Below are positions 50,344-59,295 of a stretch of DNA of 64,000 nt, one piece after another; within the stretch, counting starts at the first letter, position 1; each line of letters opens with the position of its first letter. Origin of the DNA: Pararhizobium_B sp963838155 (GTDB lineage Bacteria; Pseudomonadota; Alphaproteobacteria; Rhizobiales; Rhizobiaceae); NCBI GenBank assembly GCA_963838155.1, contig CAWIQE010000005.1:1-64000 (forward strand), given 5' to 3'. A program made the position numbers and the translations under genes. Under the pieces are notes generated by a model that worked only from the letters and a program-made list of their open reading frames with translations, had not been told where the DNA came from and searched no databases.

Positions 50344-51351
50344 ATGCCATTCAACATCACACGACGCGCCTTTCTCGGTACGACCGCAACCGCCCTGTCG
50401 GCGGCATCGCTTTCCGGGCTTCCCGCCCTTGCCGCGGACAAGGTGACCCTGCGCCTGTCGTCCCCGGCGACGCCGAACGACCAGCGCGCCCTCGCCCTGA
50501 CCGACGTCTTCGGCCCCGAGGTGAAGGACTTCGCCGATTTCGAGCCCCATTGGAACGCGACCCTGTTCAAGCAGGGCACCGAGCTCGAGGCGATCGCGCG
50601 CGGCAATCTCGAGATGTCGATCACCTCGCCGCAGGAACTGGCGGTCTTCATTCCCGAATTCTCCATCTTCACGGCCGGCTACATGCTCAAGGACGCCGCG
50701 CAGCAGGTGAAGGTCTTCGAGGCGGATTTCATGGAGCCGCTCAAGAAGAAGGCCGAGGACAAGCTCAAGGTCAAGCTGCTGTCGGTCATGTATCTCGGCA
50801 AGCGCCAGCTCAATCTCCGCGAGTCCCGCAAGGACCTGGACGTCAAGACGCCGAAGGACCTGTCCGGCGTGAAGCTGAGAATGCCCGGCACCGATGCCTG
50901 GCAGTTCCTCGGCAAGGCGCTCGGCGCCAACCCGACGCCGATGGCCTTCACCGAGGTCTATACCGGCCTCCAGACCGGCGCGATCGACGGACAGGACAAT
51001 CCGCTGCCGACGGACAAGGACTCCAAGTTCTACGAGGTCACCAAGCAGATCTGCCTGACGAGCCATCTGGTCGACCAGAACTACCTCGCCTTCTCCAAGA
51101 CCGTTTGGGACAAGCTCACACCCGACCAGCAGAAGACGGTCCAGAAGGCGGCCGACGACGCGGCCGAGAGCGGCCGCAAGAAGCAGCTCGCCCTGGAGGA
51201 CGAACTGCAGGACTTCTTCAGGAAACACGGTCTCGACGTCTATGAGCCGGACGTCGACGCTTTCCGCGCGCACGTCCAGAAGGCCTACCTCGAGTCGAAG
51301 TTCTCGGAGAGCTGGCCGAAGGGCATGGTCGACAAGATCAACGCGCTCTGA
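50344..51351 (+). CDS. TRAP transporter solute-binding protein DctP family
   Basis: 335 aa. Start MPFNITRRAFLG after GGGAGG; N-terminal twin-arginine-like signal RRAFLGTTATALSAASLSGLPALAAD. DctP fold: LRLSSPATPNDQ, KQGTELEAIARGNLEMS, GVKLRMPGTDAW, GANPTPMAFTEVYTGLQTGAIDGQDNP (the Arg/Asn substrate clamp), VTKQICLTSH. Periplasmic binding of a carboxylate. Context suggests quinate, shikimate or a related acid. Confidence 0.92.
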   Translation: MPFNITRRAFLGTTATALSAASLSGLPALAADKVTLRLSSPATPNDQRALALTDVFGPEVKDFADFEPHWNATLFKQGTELEAIARGNLEMSITSPQELAVFIPEFSIFTAGYMLKDAAQQVKVFEADFMEPLKKKAEDKLKVKLLSVMYLGKRQLNLRESRKDLDVKTPKDLSGVKLRMPGTDAWQFLGKALGANPTPMAFTEVYTGLQTGAIDGQDNPLPTDKDSKFYEVTKQICLTSHLVDQNYLAFSKTVWDKLTPDQQKTVQKAADDAAESGRKKQLALEDELQDFFRKHGLDVYEPDVDAFRAHVQKAYLESKFSESWPKGMVDKINAL

Positions 51352-51366
51352 CGGGCGGAACCGCGC

Positions 51367-51894
51367 ATGGGGAGGCTACTCGCCTTTCTGCAAAGGCGGG
51401 CGAACGACGTGGCGGTGGCCCTGCTCACCGTCATGTTCGCGAGCTTCGTCATACAGATCGTCTCGCGCTACGTGCTTGACGCCCCCGTCGGCTGGTCGGT
51501 CGAGGTCTGCCTGACGGCCTGGCTCTGGGTGGTCTTCTGGGATGCCGCCTTCGGTCTCTCCGATCGCGACCACGTCAAGTTCGACATCGTCTACCATGCC
51601 GCCGGGCGACGCGCGAAACAGGTGCTGGCCGCGATCTCCGCCCTGGCGATCGTCGTCGGCCTTCTCGCGTCCATGCCCGCGACATACGGGTTCATCAGCT
51701 TCTACCAGATCAAGACGAGCGCCACGCTGCACCTGCGGCTCGACTACGTCTTCGCTGTCTACGGCATCTTCGCGATCGCCACGGTGCTGAGATACCTCTG
51801 GCGCATCCTGCGCATCCTGCGGGGTCGCGATCCCGACGGCGCCGAGCCGGACCGCCTGTCCCCGGTCGAGGCCGCGGAGAGGCCCCGTCCATGA
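51367..51894 (+). CDS. TRAP transporter small permease (DctQ)
   Basis: 175 aa with four hydrophobic helices: VALLTVMFASFVIQIVSRYV, TAWLWVVFWDAAFGL, VLAAISALAIVVGLLAS and YVFAVYGIFAIATVLRYLW. Typical DctQ. Overlaps dctM by 4 nt. Confidence 0.9.
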   Translation: MGRLLAFLQRRANDVAVALLTVMFASFVIQIVSRYVLDAPVGWSVEVCLTAWLWVVFWDAAFGLSDRDHVKFDIVYHAAGRRAKQVLAAISALAIVVGLLASMPATYGFISFYQIKTSATLHLRLDYVFAVYGIFAIATVLRYLWRILRILRGRDPDGAEPDRLSPVEAAERPRP

Positions 51895-53186
51895 CGCTGC
51901 CGTTCGGACTGTGCCTGGTCGCCCTGCTCCTGATGGCGGCCATCGGCGCGCCCATCGCCCTGTCGATGCTGATCGGCGCGATCGTCTACGTCGCGGTCAA
52001 GGGCCAGGACCTGTCGCTCCCGGCCGAGCAGATGATCGAGGGGCTCTACGACAGCTTCGTGCTCCTCGCGGTGCCCCTCTTCATCGTCGCCGCCAACATC
52101 ATGAACGCCGGCACGATCAGCGAGCGGCTGCTGAAATTCTGCGTGGCCCTGGTCGGCCGCTTCCGGGGCGGCCTCGGCCACGTCAACGTCGTCGCTTCGC
52201 TGATCTTCGCCGGCATGTCGGGCTCCGCCGTCGCCGACGCGGCCGGTATCGGCAAGATCGTCATCGAGATGATGACCAAGGACGGCCGCTACCCGCGCGG
52301 CTACGCGGCGGCGATCACCGCCGCCGCCTCGACCATCGGCCCGATCATTCCGCCCTCAATTCCGATGGTGCTCTACGCCCTCGTCTCGGACCAGTCGATC
52401 GGCTATCTTTTCCTCGGCGGCATCCTGCCCGGGCTCTTCATGGGCCTCGTGCTCATGGGGCTCAACGCCTGGATGGCGGCGCGGCGCGACGTCCGGCTCG
52501 AAAGCGGCGTGCCTCTGGCCGAGATCCCGCGCCTGACCCTCAACGCATTTCCCGCGCTGCTGATGCCGGTCATCCTGCTCTACGGCATCTATGGGGGCGT
52601 CACGACGCCGACGGAAGCCGCGGCGGTCGCCGCCGGCTACGCGCTGCTGCTCGCCGGGCTGTTCTATCGCGCCCTCAGCCTCAAGTCGCTCTACGGCATC
52701 ATGCTGCAGAGCGCCCATTCCTCGGCCGCCGTCGGCATGGTCATCGGTGGCGCGCTGATCTTCAACTACATCGTCGCGAGCGAGAACATCCCCGCGAAGG
52801 TCCAGGTGATGGTCGATGCCTGGCAGCTCTCTCCCCTCGCCTTCCTCCTGGTCGTCAACGCGATCTTCCTCGTGCTCGGCTGCCTCCTCGACGCATCGAC
52901 GATCATCCTGGTGATCGTCCCGCTCTTCATACCGGCCTGCCGGCACCTCCACATCGACCTGGTCCATTTCGGCGTCGTCGCCGTCGTCAATTGCATGATC
53001 GGCCTGATCACGCCGCCCTACGGCATCGTGCTGTTCGTCATCAACGCCGTCACCGGGATTCCGCTCAGGGAGATCATCGGCGAGATCTGGCTCTTCATCG
53101 CCGTGCTCGTCGCCGCGCTCCTGGTCATGATCCTCGTGCCGGAAGTCGTTCTCTGGCTGCCGCGCGTGTTCGGCTACGTCGGGTAG
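51891..53186 (+). CDS. TRAP transporter large permease (DctM)
   Basis: 431 aa, about 12 membrane helices. DctM signatures: GMSGSAVADAAGIGKI, TAAASTIGPIIPPSIPMVLYALVS, GVTTPTEAAAVAAGYAL, and LITPPYGIVLFVINAVTG. With DctP and DctQ it forms a sodium-driven importer. Confidence 0.93.
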   Translation: MTLPFGLCLVALLLMAAIGAPIALSMLIGAIVYVAVKGQDLSLPAEQMIEGLYDSFVLLAVPLFIVAANIMNAGTISERLLKFCVALVGRFRGGLGHVNVVASLIFAGMSGSAVADAAGIGKIVIEMMTKDGRYPRGYAAAITAAASTIGPIIPPSIPMVLYALVSDQSIGYLFLGGILPGLFMGLVLMGLNAWMAARRDVRLESGVPLAEIPRLTLNAFPALLMPVILLYGIYGGVTTPTEAAAVAAGYALLLAGLFYRALSLKSLYGIMLQSAHSSAAVGMVIGGALIFNYIVASENIPAKVQVMVDAWQLSPLAFLLVVNAIFLVLGCLLDASTIILVIVPLFIPACRHLHIDLVHFGVVAVVNCMIGLITPPYGIVLFVINAVTGIPLREIIGEIWLFIAVLVAALLVMILVPEVVLWLPRVFGYVG

Positions 53187-53745
53187 CGGCATTGCTTTTT
53201 GCATTGCAATACGCGTCTTGATGCGCGGATCCTGCCTTGCCGCCACTTCTGCCGGACATTCGGAGACGGTTTCACAAAGCCCTGCAACACAAGGCTTCCC
53301 AGTGTCGAAGACCGGCTTCCGTCGACGCCCGATGCCGATTGAAAACGAGCTGTACGTCCCTCCTCCGCGGCCCACGGCCCTGTCGGAACGCCCCCGTGCG
53401 ACCGAGAACCTTCGCAGGTGCCACAAAAGTGTCTTTTTGAAATGGAACAAGCGGGCGGAGTTCGTGTTCTAGGACACAAACTGTTTTCGAAAATGAGACG
53501 ACGGCGGTCTTCTGGATACTTTTTGCGACATTGCAGACGACAGTGCGCCGGAACGAGGCGGCCTCCGTCGGACGGGTGTTTGCCAAGTACGTCGATACGG
53601 ACGCGGGTGGGCACTTGGCGCGGCGATCCCGCTTCTCCGATAAGGAATGGAAGTCACTATTGAGCTCGACACCAGGCAAGAACGATCGGAATTTCGCAAG
53701 TCCGGAATGGAGCGATGTCGTTGCGCCTCCCCCGGGGGCGCGTCG
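53187..53745. other. 559-nt stretch without a recognised gene
   Basis: Lies between the TRAP operon and the exo-type cluster. It has lower GC patches (GCTTTTTGCATTGCAATACG; AAAAGTGTCTTTTTGAAATG). Several short frames exist but none has a ribosome site with a plausible protein. Probably the promoter and leader of the exopolysaccharide cluster; no clear operator seen. Confidence 0.5.
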
Positions 53746-54636
53746 ATGAAACTGACATACTTCACCAGCCCGACGCCGAACTTCGGGGACGAGCTCAATC
53801 CCTGGATGTGGGAGCGCCTTCTCCCGCCCGGCTTCCTCGACGAAGACGAAGACGAACTCTTCGTCGGGATCGGCTCGATTCTCTCCTACTGGCTTCCGAA
53901 GCAACCTCGGAAATTCGTCTTCGGCACCGGCTACGGCGGCTACGACGAGCCTGCCGACGTCACGGACGGCAACTGGGACGTCCGATTCGTGCGCGGGCCC
54001 ATAACCGCGCAGAAGGTCGGCCTCCCGGCCGAGGCGGCCATATGCGACAGCGCCTTACTCCTTCGCACCCTCGACCTGCCTCCCTCCTCCGGCAGGGGCG
54101 GGGTGGCGGTGATACCGCATTTCCAGAGCCTCGGCTTCGGATTCTGGGACCGCATCGTCGAATGGACGGGCTTCAATCTCATCGACCCGCGGCAGGACGT
54201 CGAGACGGTCATCTCTGAGATACGGGGCGCGGACCTGGTGATTGCCGAAGCGATGCACGGAGCGATCGTCGCGGATGCTCTGCGAACGCCCTGGGTGGCG
54301 CTGGCGCCGGTCAATCCCGCGCATCGAATGAAGTGGATGGACTGGGCGCAGTCCCTCAACATCGACTTGCGCCGCCACTCGATGCCGCCGACCGGACTCC
54401 TGGAATGGTACATAAACCGGACGGACGGTTTGGCCTACTACAAGGGTCGCGCCAAGAAATGGAGCGAAAGCCCGCTTGCCGCTCCCGTGAATCTCGCCTT
54501 CATGGCGCGCGCCGCCAGGAGCCTGTCGCGCATCGCAAAGGAACCTCCGCAGTTGAGCGCGGATTCAGAGATCGAGCGATGCACGCAGAGAGCATACGAA
54601 GCGGTCCAGACATTCATCAGCGAAAGGTCTCTCTAG
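53746..54636 (+). CDS. polysaccharide pyruvyl transferase (ExoV-like)
   Basis: 296 aa from MKLTYFTSPTPNFGDELNPWMW; upstream frame to 53647 is not family-like. Pyruvyl-transferase family features: NFGDELNPW, DEDELFVGIGSILSY, FGTGYGG, VRGPITAQKVGLP, AVIPHFQS, and late VIAEAMHGAIVADALRTPWVAL with the conserved His. Resembles S. meliloti ExoV, which adds ketal pyruvate to succinoglycan. Confidence 0.85.
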   Translation: MKLTYFTSPTPNFGDELNPWMWERLLPPGFLDEDEDELFVGIGSILSYWLPKQPRKFVFGTGYGGYDEPADVTDGNWDVRFVRGPITAQKVGLPAEAAICDSALLLRTLDLPPSSGRGGVAVIPHFQSLGFGFWDRIVEWTGFNLIDPRQDVETVISEIRGADLVIAEAMHGAIVADALRTPWVALAPVNPAHRMKWMDWAQSLNIDLRRHSMPPTGLLEWYINRTDGLAYYKGRAKKWSESPLAAPVNLAFMARAARSLSRIAKEPPQLSADSEIERCTQRAYEAVQTFISERSL

Positions 54637-54651
54637 GCCGCAGGAGTGAGC

Positions 54652-55662
54652 ATGCCGGAAAGAGTGGCTGTCATCATACCTTATTACCAGAACGAGCCCC
54701 GGTCGCTGCAGCGAGCGATCGGTTCGGTGCTCGAGCAGCGTCTTCCAGAAGGTGTCGGCGTCGACGTCGTCGTCGTCGACGACGAATCCCCCTCGCCCGC
54801 CGAGGAAAGCCTTCGCGACATCGTCTTCGAGGAGCCCTTCCTGCTGAGGCTCCTGAAAAAGTCGAACGGCGGCCCGGGCAGCGCGCGCAACTTCGGCCTC
54901 GACGCACTCGATCCGGCCGAGGTTGCCTATGTCGCCTTCCTCGACTCCGACGACGAGTGGATCGGCGACCATCTTTACGAGGCCATCGAGGGCATCAAGG
55001 CGGGCGCCGACCTCTGGTTCGCCAACAGCTTCGACGGCGACGGGGGAACATCGTTTTACTACCAGGAATACCTGACCTCGAGACATTCCGTCGACGCTAC
55101 CTCGGAGCCAGAAACGGGAAGCCTCCTCGGCAGGAACGCGTTTCGCGAGTTCCACAAAAGCTGCATGCCTCATACGTCGACTGTCGTTTATGACTTTCGC
55201 AAACACTCGCAGGTCAGATTCGAATCGGATCTACGGTTGGCGGGAGAGGATCACTTCTTTTGGTTGAGCATCGCCGATCGCGCCGAAGAGATCGCCTACA
55301 CGACCGCCTGTCGCGGTCGACGCGGGAAAGGCGTGTCCATTTATCGCAGCAACCAGGGCTGGGACACGCCTCATGTCATCGACCTCTCCATGTACAAATG
55401 CCTGTTCCACCGCAAGGTTGAAAGGAAGTTTGCGCTTACCGACGAAGAGCGGGATTTCAACCGCAGCGAGGAGAAATTCCACAGGGACCAGATCGTCTTC
55501 CTGGCGATAAGAAACATCGTGAAGCGGCCGGGCGACGTAGCCGGGTCGCTTGCCGAGACGTTCCGCGCAATGCCGACATTTCTCTTCGCTTTGCCAGGTA
55601 GCGTGTTGAGGATTCCCAATCACCGTGCGCGATTGCGGAGGATGAACGCCGGGCAGTCGTAG
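54652..55662 (+). CDS. family 2 glycosyltransferase (exo-type)
   Basis: 336 aa from ATG 54652, 6 nt after AGGAG (GTG at 54646 adds two residues). GT-A fold: VAVIIPYYQNEPRSLQRAIGSVLEQ, VVVVDDESPSP, SNGGPGSARNFGLD, and the DxD in VAFLDSDDEW. Membrane-associated inverting transferase for EPS repeat assembly, like ExoU/ExoW/ExoO. Confidence 0.88.
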   Translation: MPERVAVIIPYYQNEPRSLQRAIGSVLEQRLPEGVGVDVVVVDDESPSPAEESLRDIVFEEPFLLRLLKKSNGGPGSARNFGLDALDPAEVAYVAFLDSDDEWIGDHLYEAIEGIKAGADLWFANSFDGDGGTSFYYQEYLTSRHSVDATSEPETGSLLGRNAFREFHKSCMPHTSTVVYDFRKHSQVRFESDLRLAGEDHFFWLSIADRAEEIAYTTACRGRRGKGVSIYRSNQGWDTPHVIDLSMYKCLFHRKVERKFALTDEERDFNRSEEKFHRDQIVFLAIRNIVKRPGDVAGSLAETFRAMPTFLFALPGSVLRIPNHRARLRRMNAGQS

Positions 55663-55743
55663 CAGGCGACGATTTTCGGAAGGGAACGTCCGGAATCCAA
55701 GGCAATTCAGCGGCTCGAAAGCCGGCAGCGAGAAAAGCGGAAA

Positions 55744-57228
55744 ATGAGCGCGATCACCGGACGGTTAATCAAGGGAAGCATGTGGCTGAGCCTGTCGCGG
55801 GCGATCGTCAATCTTCTGACGATGCTCAGCACCTTCATCCTCGCGCGTTACCTCAGCCCGTCGGACTTCGGCCTCGTCGCCCTCGGCACGACCATGCTGA
55901 TGATCGTGAGCACCGTGACGGAACTGTCGCTGACGCAGGCCCTCATCCATCACGAGGAGCCCACGAACGACCACTTCAGCACCGCCTGGACCCTCAACGC
56001 CGTACGCGGCCTGATCCTCTGTATCTTCCTCGCCGCCTGCGCCTATCCGGCATCGCTGATCTACGACGATCCGAGATTGACAGGCGTCATGATCGCGCTC
56101 GGCTTGAGCGTCTTCCTGAGCAGCCTCCGGAACCCGCGTCTGGTCGTGCTGCAGCGCCAGCTCATCTTCTGGCAGGAATTCGTCCTCAACGTGTCCGAGC
56201 GCCTCATGACCTTCGTTGCCGCCGTCGTGATCGCCGTGGTGTTCCACACCTACTGGGCGCTGGTGGTCGGCACGCTCGTCGGCCAGCTCACGAACGTCCT
56301 CACATCCTATCTGGTGCTGCCCTTCCGCCCGAGCGTCACCTTCCGCCACATGCGCGAGTTCTTCTCCTTCTCGGCGTGGCTCGCGGCGAGCCAGATCGTG
56401 AACACGCTCAACTGGCGCTTCGACTATCTGCTGGTCGGCAAGATCCTCGGCGGAACGGCCCTCGGCTACTATACGGTCGGAGGACGGCTCGCGAGGCTGC
56501 CCTCGAACGAGGCCACGCTGCCGCTCACGCAGACGATCTTTCCCACCTTCGCAAGCATACGCAACGACCCGCCGCGCCTCGCCGCGGCCTACCAGCGCGT
56601 GCAGGCGCTGGTCACGGCCATCGCCCTTCCGGCCGGCATCGGCGTCGCGACCATCGCCGAGCCGCTGATCCGGCTGGCGCTGGGAGACAAATGGCTGCCG
56701 GCGGTGTTCATCATCCAGGCGCTCGCCTCCGTCTTCGCCCTTCAGACCCTCGGTTCGCTGGTCGGGCCGCTCGGAATGGCGAAGGGCGAGACGCGCCTCC
56801 TCTTCATGCGCGACACGCAGATGTTCCTGGTAAGGGTGCCCGTCATCCTGCTCGCGATGATTTTCTACGGCATGCCCGGCGTCATCGTCGGACGCGTCTT
56901 CACCGGTCTGCTCGGCGCCTTCGTCAACATGGTGCTCGTGCGTCGCTTCACCGGGATCGCCGTCGTGCAGCAGCTTTCGGCCAACACGCGGGCGCTGGCG
57001 AGCGTCGCGGTGATGGCCGCCGGCGTCGTGCTCTGCTCCCGCTATCTTCCCGTGGCGCCGGACAAGCTGGCGCTCGCCTCGCAGCTCGCGCTCCTGGTGA
57101 CGCTCGGCGCCGTCCTTTACTGCGGGTGCTCGCTGCTGCTGTGGCTCCTGATGAAGCGTCCGGCGGGCCCCGAAACCGAAGTCATGACCATCGCCGGCAA
57201 GATCTTCGCGAAGGTCCGCCCGGCATGA
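55744..57228 (+). CDS. Wzx-type polysaccharide flippase (ExoT-like)
   Basis: 494 aa, the same length as S. meliloti ExoT. About 14 hydrophobic helices; MOP/Wzx features SLSRAIVNLLTMLSTFILARYLSPSDFGLVAL near the N-terminus, LTQALIHHEEPTNDHFSTAWTLN, NTLNWRFDYLLVGKILGGTALGYYTVGGRLARLP. Flips lipid-linked EPS units to the periplasm. Followed with ATGA contact by the next pyruvyltransferase reading frame. Confidence 0.88.
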   Translation: MSAITGRLIKGSMWLSLSRAIVNLLTMLSTFILARYLSPSDFGLVALGTTMLMIVSTVTELSLTQALIHHEEPTNDHFSTAWTLNAVRGLILCIFLAACAYPASLIYDDPRLTGVMIALGLSVFLSSLRNPRLVVLQRQLIFWQEFVLNVSERLMTFVAAVVIAVVFHTYWALVVGTLVGQLTNVLTSYLVLPFRPSVTFRHMREFFSFSAWLAASQIVNTLNWRFDYLLVGKILGGTALGYYTVGGRLARLPSNEATLPLTQTIFPTFASIRNDPPRLAAAYQRVQALVTAIALPAGIGVATIAEPLIRLALGDKWLPAVFIIQALASVFALQTLGSLVGPLGMAKGETRLLFMRDTQMFLVRVPVILLAMIFYGMPGVIVGRVFTGLLGAFVNMVLVRRFTGIAVVQQLSANTRALASVAVMAAGVVLCSRYLPVAPDKLALASQLALLVTLGAVLYCGCSLLLWLLMKRPAGPETEVMTIAGKIFAKVRPA

Positions 57229-57272
57229 GGCCGAACGCCGCTGCGCGCGCCGACCAAATGGAGTACCGAAGA

Positions 57273-58277
57273 ATGCCGCCACAAACGCATCTCGCCCTGA
57301 TCGAACGGCTAAAGGATGCCATCCACGACTGCCTCGAGGACTGTGTCCCGAAGGACGAGCAGCTCGCGATCCTCGACTTCCCGGACATTCGCAATTGCGG
57401 GGATTCGGCGATCTGGCTCGGCGAGATGGCCTATCTGCAGGAACGCCACGGCAAGCGGCCCGCCTATGTTTCGCGCATGGACGACTTCTCGCCCGAAGCG
57501 CTCGAGCGCGCCGTGCCGAAAGGGCCGATCTTCATCCATGGCGGAGGGAATTTCGGCGATATCTGGGATAGGCACCAGGATTTCCGGGAGCAGGTCATCG
57601 AGCGCTTCCCCGATCGCAGGATCATCCAGTTTCCCCAGTCGATCCACTATGACTCGCCGGAACGCATCGAGAAGAGCGCACGCATAATCTCCCGCCACAG
57701 GAACTTCCTTCTGCTGCTTCGCGACCGGGAATCGCTGCAGTTCGCCGAAAAGCACTTCGACTGCGAAGCCCGGCTCTGCCCGGACATGGCCTTCTGCATC
57801 GGCGCCCTGCCCCCTGCGGCGTCCGAGTTTCCCGTACTGGCCATGCTCAGGAGGGATCTCGAGAAGGCGGGAGAATCGGACACCTCGGCCTACCCCGACG
57901 TGCCGGTGGAAGACTGGATTTCGGAATCCTACCGGCGCGTGCGGATCTCGAAGGCGCTGGGCGCCGGTTCGGCCCTTCTCGCGCTGAAGCCGCACGAGCT
58001 GCGGCTTCGCAAGCTCGACGCGGCAGCGCACAATCGCTTCCGCCGCGGCATCCGGCAGATCTCGCGCGGCCGGGCCATCGTCACGGACCGGCTCCACGTC
58101 CACATCTGCTCGACTTTGCTCGGACGGCCCCATGCCGTCCTCGACAACAGCTACGGCAAGATACGCCGGTTCATGGCGGCGTTCTCAGGCGGAACCGACC
58201 TCGCCTACAAGGCCTCCTCGCTCGGAGACGGCATCGAATGGGCACGTGCGGCCGGCAGGTCGTCGAGGACGTTCTGA
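57273..58277 (+). CDS. polysaccharide pyruvyl transferase family protein (second)
   Basis: 334 aa from MPPQTHLALIERLKD; an in-frame ATG at 57225 overlapping the flippase stop (ATGA) would add 16 residues and allow coupling. ILDFPDIRNCGDSAIWLGEM, FIHGGGNFGDIWDRHQDFRE, IIQFPQSIHYDS, LLLRDRESLQFAEKHF, CPDMAF and VTDRLHVHICSTLLGRPHAVLDNSYGK are typical of this family. A different subfamily from the ExoV-like gene. Confidence 0.87.
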   Translation: MPPQTHLALIERLKDAIHDCLEDCVPKDEQLAILDFPDIRNCGDSAIWLGEMAYLQERHGKRPAYVSRMDDFSPEALERAVPKGPIFIHGGGNFGDIWDRHQDFREQVIERFPDRRIIQFPQSIHYDSPERIEKSARIISRHRNFLLLLRDRESLQFAEKHFDCEARLCPDMAFCIGALPPAASEFPVLAMLRRDLEKAGESDTSAYPDVPVEDWISESYRRVRISKALGAGSALLALKPHELRLRKLDAAAHNRFRRGIRQISRGRAIVTDRLHVHICSTLLGRPHAVLDNSYGKIRRFMAAFSGGTDLAYKASSLGDGIEWARAAGRSSRTF

Positions 58278-58318
58278 GCCCCGGATCGAACCCTGAAGCC
58301 AAGACGGAAGGTCCCAGG

Positions 58319-59143
58319 ATGACCCTCGTTACGTTCATCATACCGGTGCGCCACCAGGACAACGCACGCGACTGGAATTCGCTCAAGGCCAATCTCGTCC
58401 AGACCGTGAACTCGATCGCCAACCAGACGAACCCCGACTGGCAGGGGATCATCGTGGCCAACGAGGGCGCCGACCTGCCCGACTTGCGGGACGGCTTCTC
58501 GGTGGAGCGCGTCACCTTCCCGCCGAACCAGATGCACGAACGCAAGGACAGCGCCTTGGAGGACTTCCGCGATGCCTTCCGCATCGACAAGGGACGCCGG
58601 GTGCTGGCGGCCATGCTGCGGGCACGCGACAGCCGATTTTTCATGATCGTCGACGACGACGACTTCGTCAGCGCCCGCATCGTCGATTACGTCGCGGAAC
58701 ACCCGGACGAGAACGGCTTCGTGCTGAACCGCGGCTACATGTGGGATCATGGCGGCCGGATTCTGCTCGGGCTCGAAGACTTCAACGATTTCTGCGGCAC
58801 GTCCCTGATCGTGCGATCGGACGTCTACGGTCTTCCCGCCCGGTTCGAGGATGCCTCGCCGGAATGGATCAAGTCCATGCTGGGCAGCCACCGCAGCATT
58901 ACCGGCATCCTCGCGAAGCAGGGAACCCCACTGGTGCCCTTGCCGTTTCACGGTGCCATCTACCGCGTCGCACACTCCGGTTCCCATAGCGGGTACCCCG
59001 GGCTCCTCGGGCATTCCTTCCTGAACTGGAATGCCATAAGACGCCCGAGGAAGCTGCTGCGTTCGGCACTTCGGCTTCGCCTGGTCGGCACCGCGGCGAG
59101 GCGGGAGTTCTTCGGCGAACGCGCGGACCGTTCCCCCGGCTAG
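58319..59143 (+). CDS. glycosyltransferase-like protein (GT2 type)
   Basis: 274 aa. VTFIIPVRHQDNARDWNSLKANLVQTVNSIANQ, IIVANEG and FFMIVDDDDFVSARIV (DxD metal site) show a GT-A fold; the remainder (MWDHGG, DFCGTSLIVRSDVYGLP, GSHRSITGILAKQGTPLVPLPFHGAIYRV) suits sugar transferases. Last gene of the exo-type cluster. Confidence 0.82.
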   Translation: MTLVTFIIPVRHQDNARDWNSLKANLVQTVNSIANQTNPDWQGIIVANEGADLPDLRDGFSVERVTFPPNQMHERKDSALEDFRDAFRIDKGRRVLAAMLRARDSRFFMIVDDDDFVSARIVDYVAEHPDENGFVLNRGYMWDHGGRILLGLEDFNDFCGTSLIVRSDVYGLPARFEDASPEWIKSMLGSHRSITGILAKQGTPLVPLPFHGAIYRVAHSGSHSGYPGLLGHSFLNWNAIRRPRKLLRSALRLRLVGTAARREFFGERADRSPG

Positions 59144-59295
59144 CCCGCGCGCCGCCTGGCCCCGGCTGCCGGCACATGCGATGGAACCCGATCTACCCGC
59201 CCCGCCTTATTGCCGGAATGAGACCGAGGAACATTGCCAGGACCTGCCCTCCTGAAGGCGTTGCACATTCCGGGATCCCGGCATACCCTGCGGCC

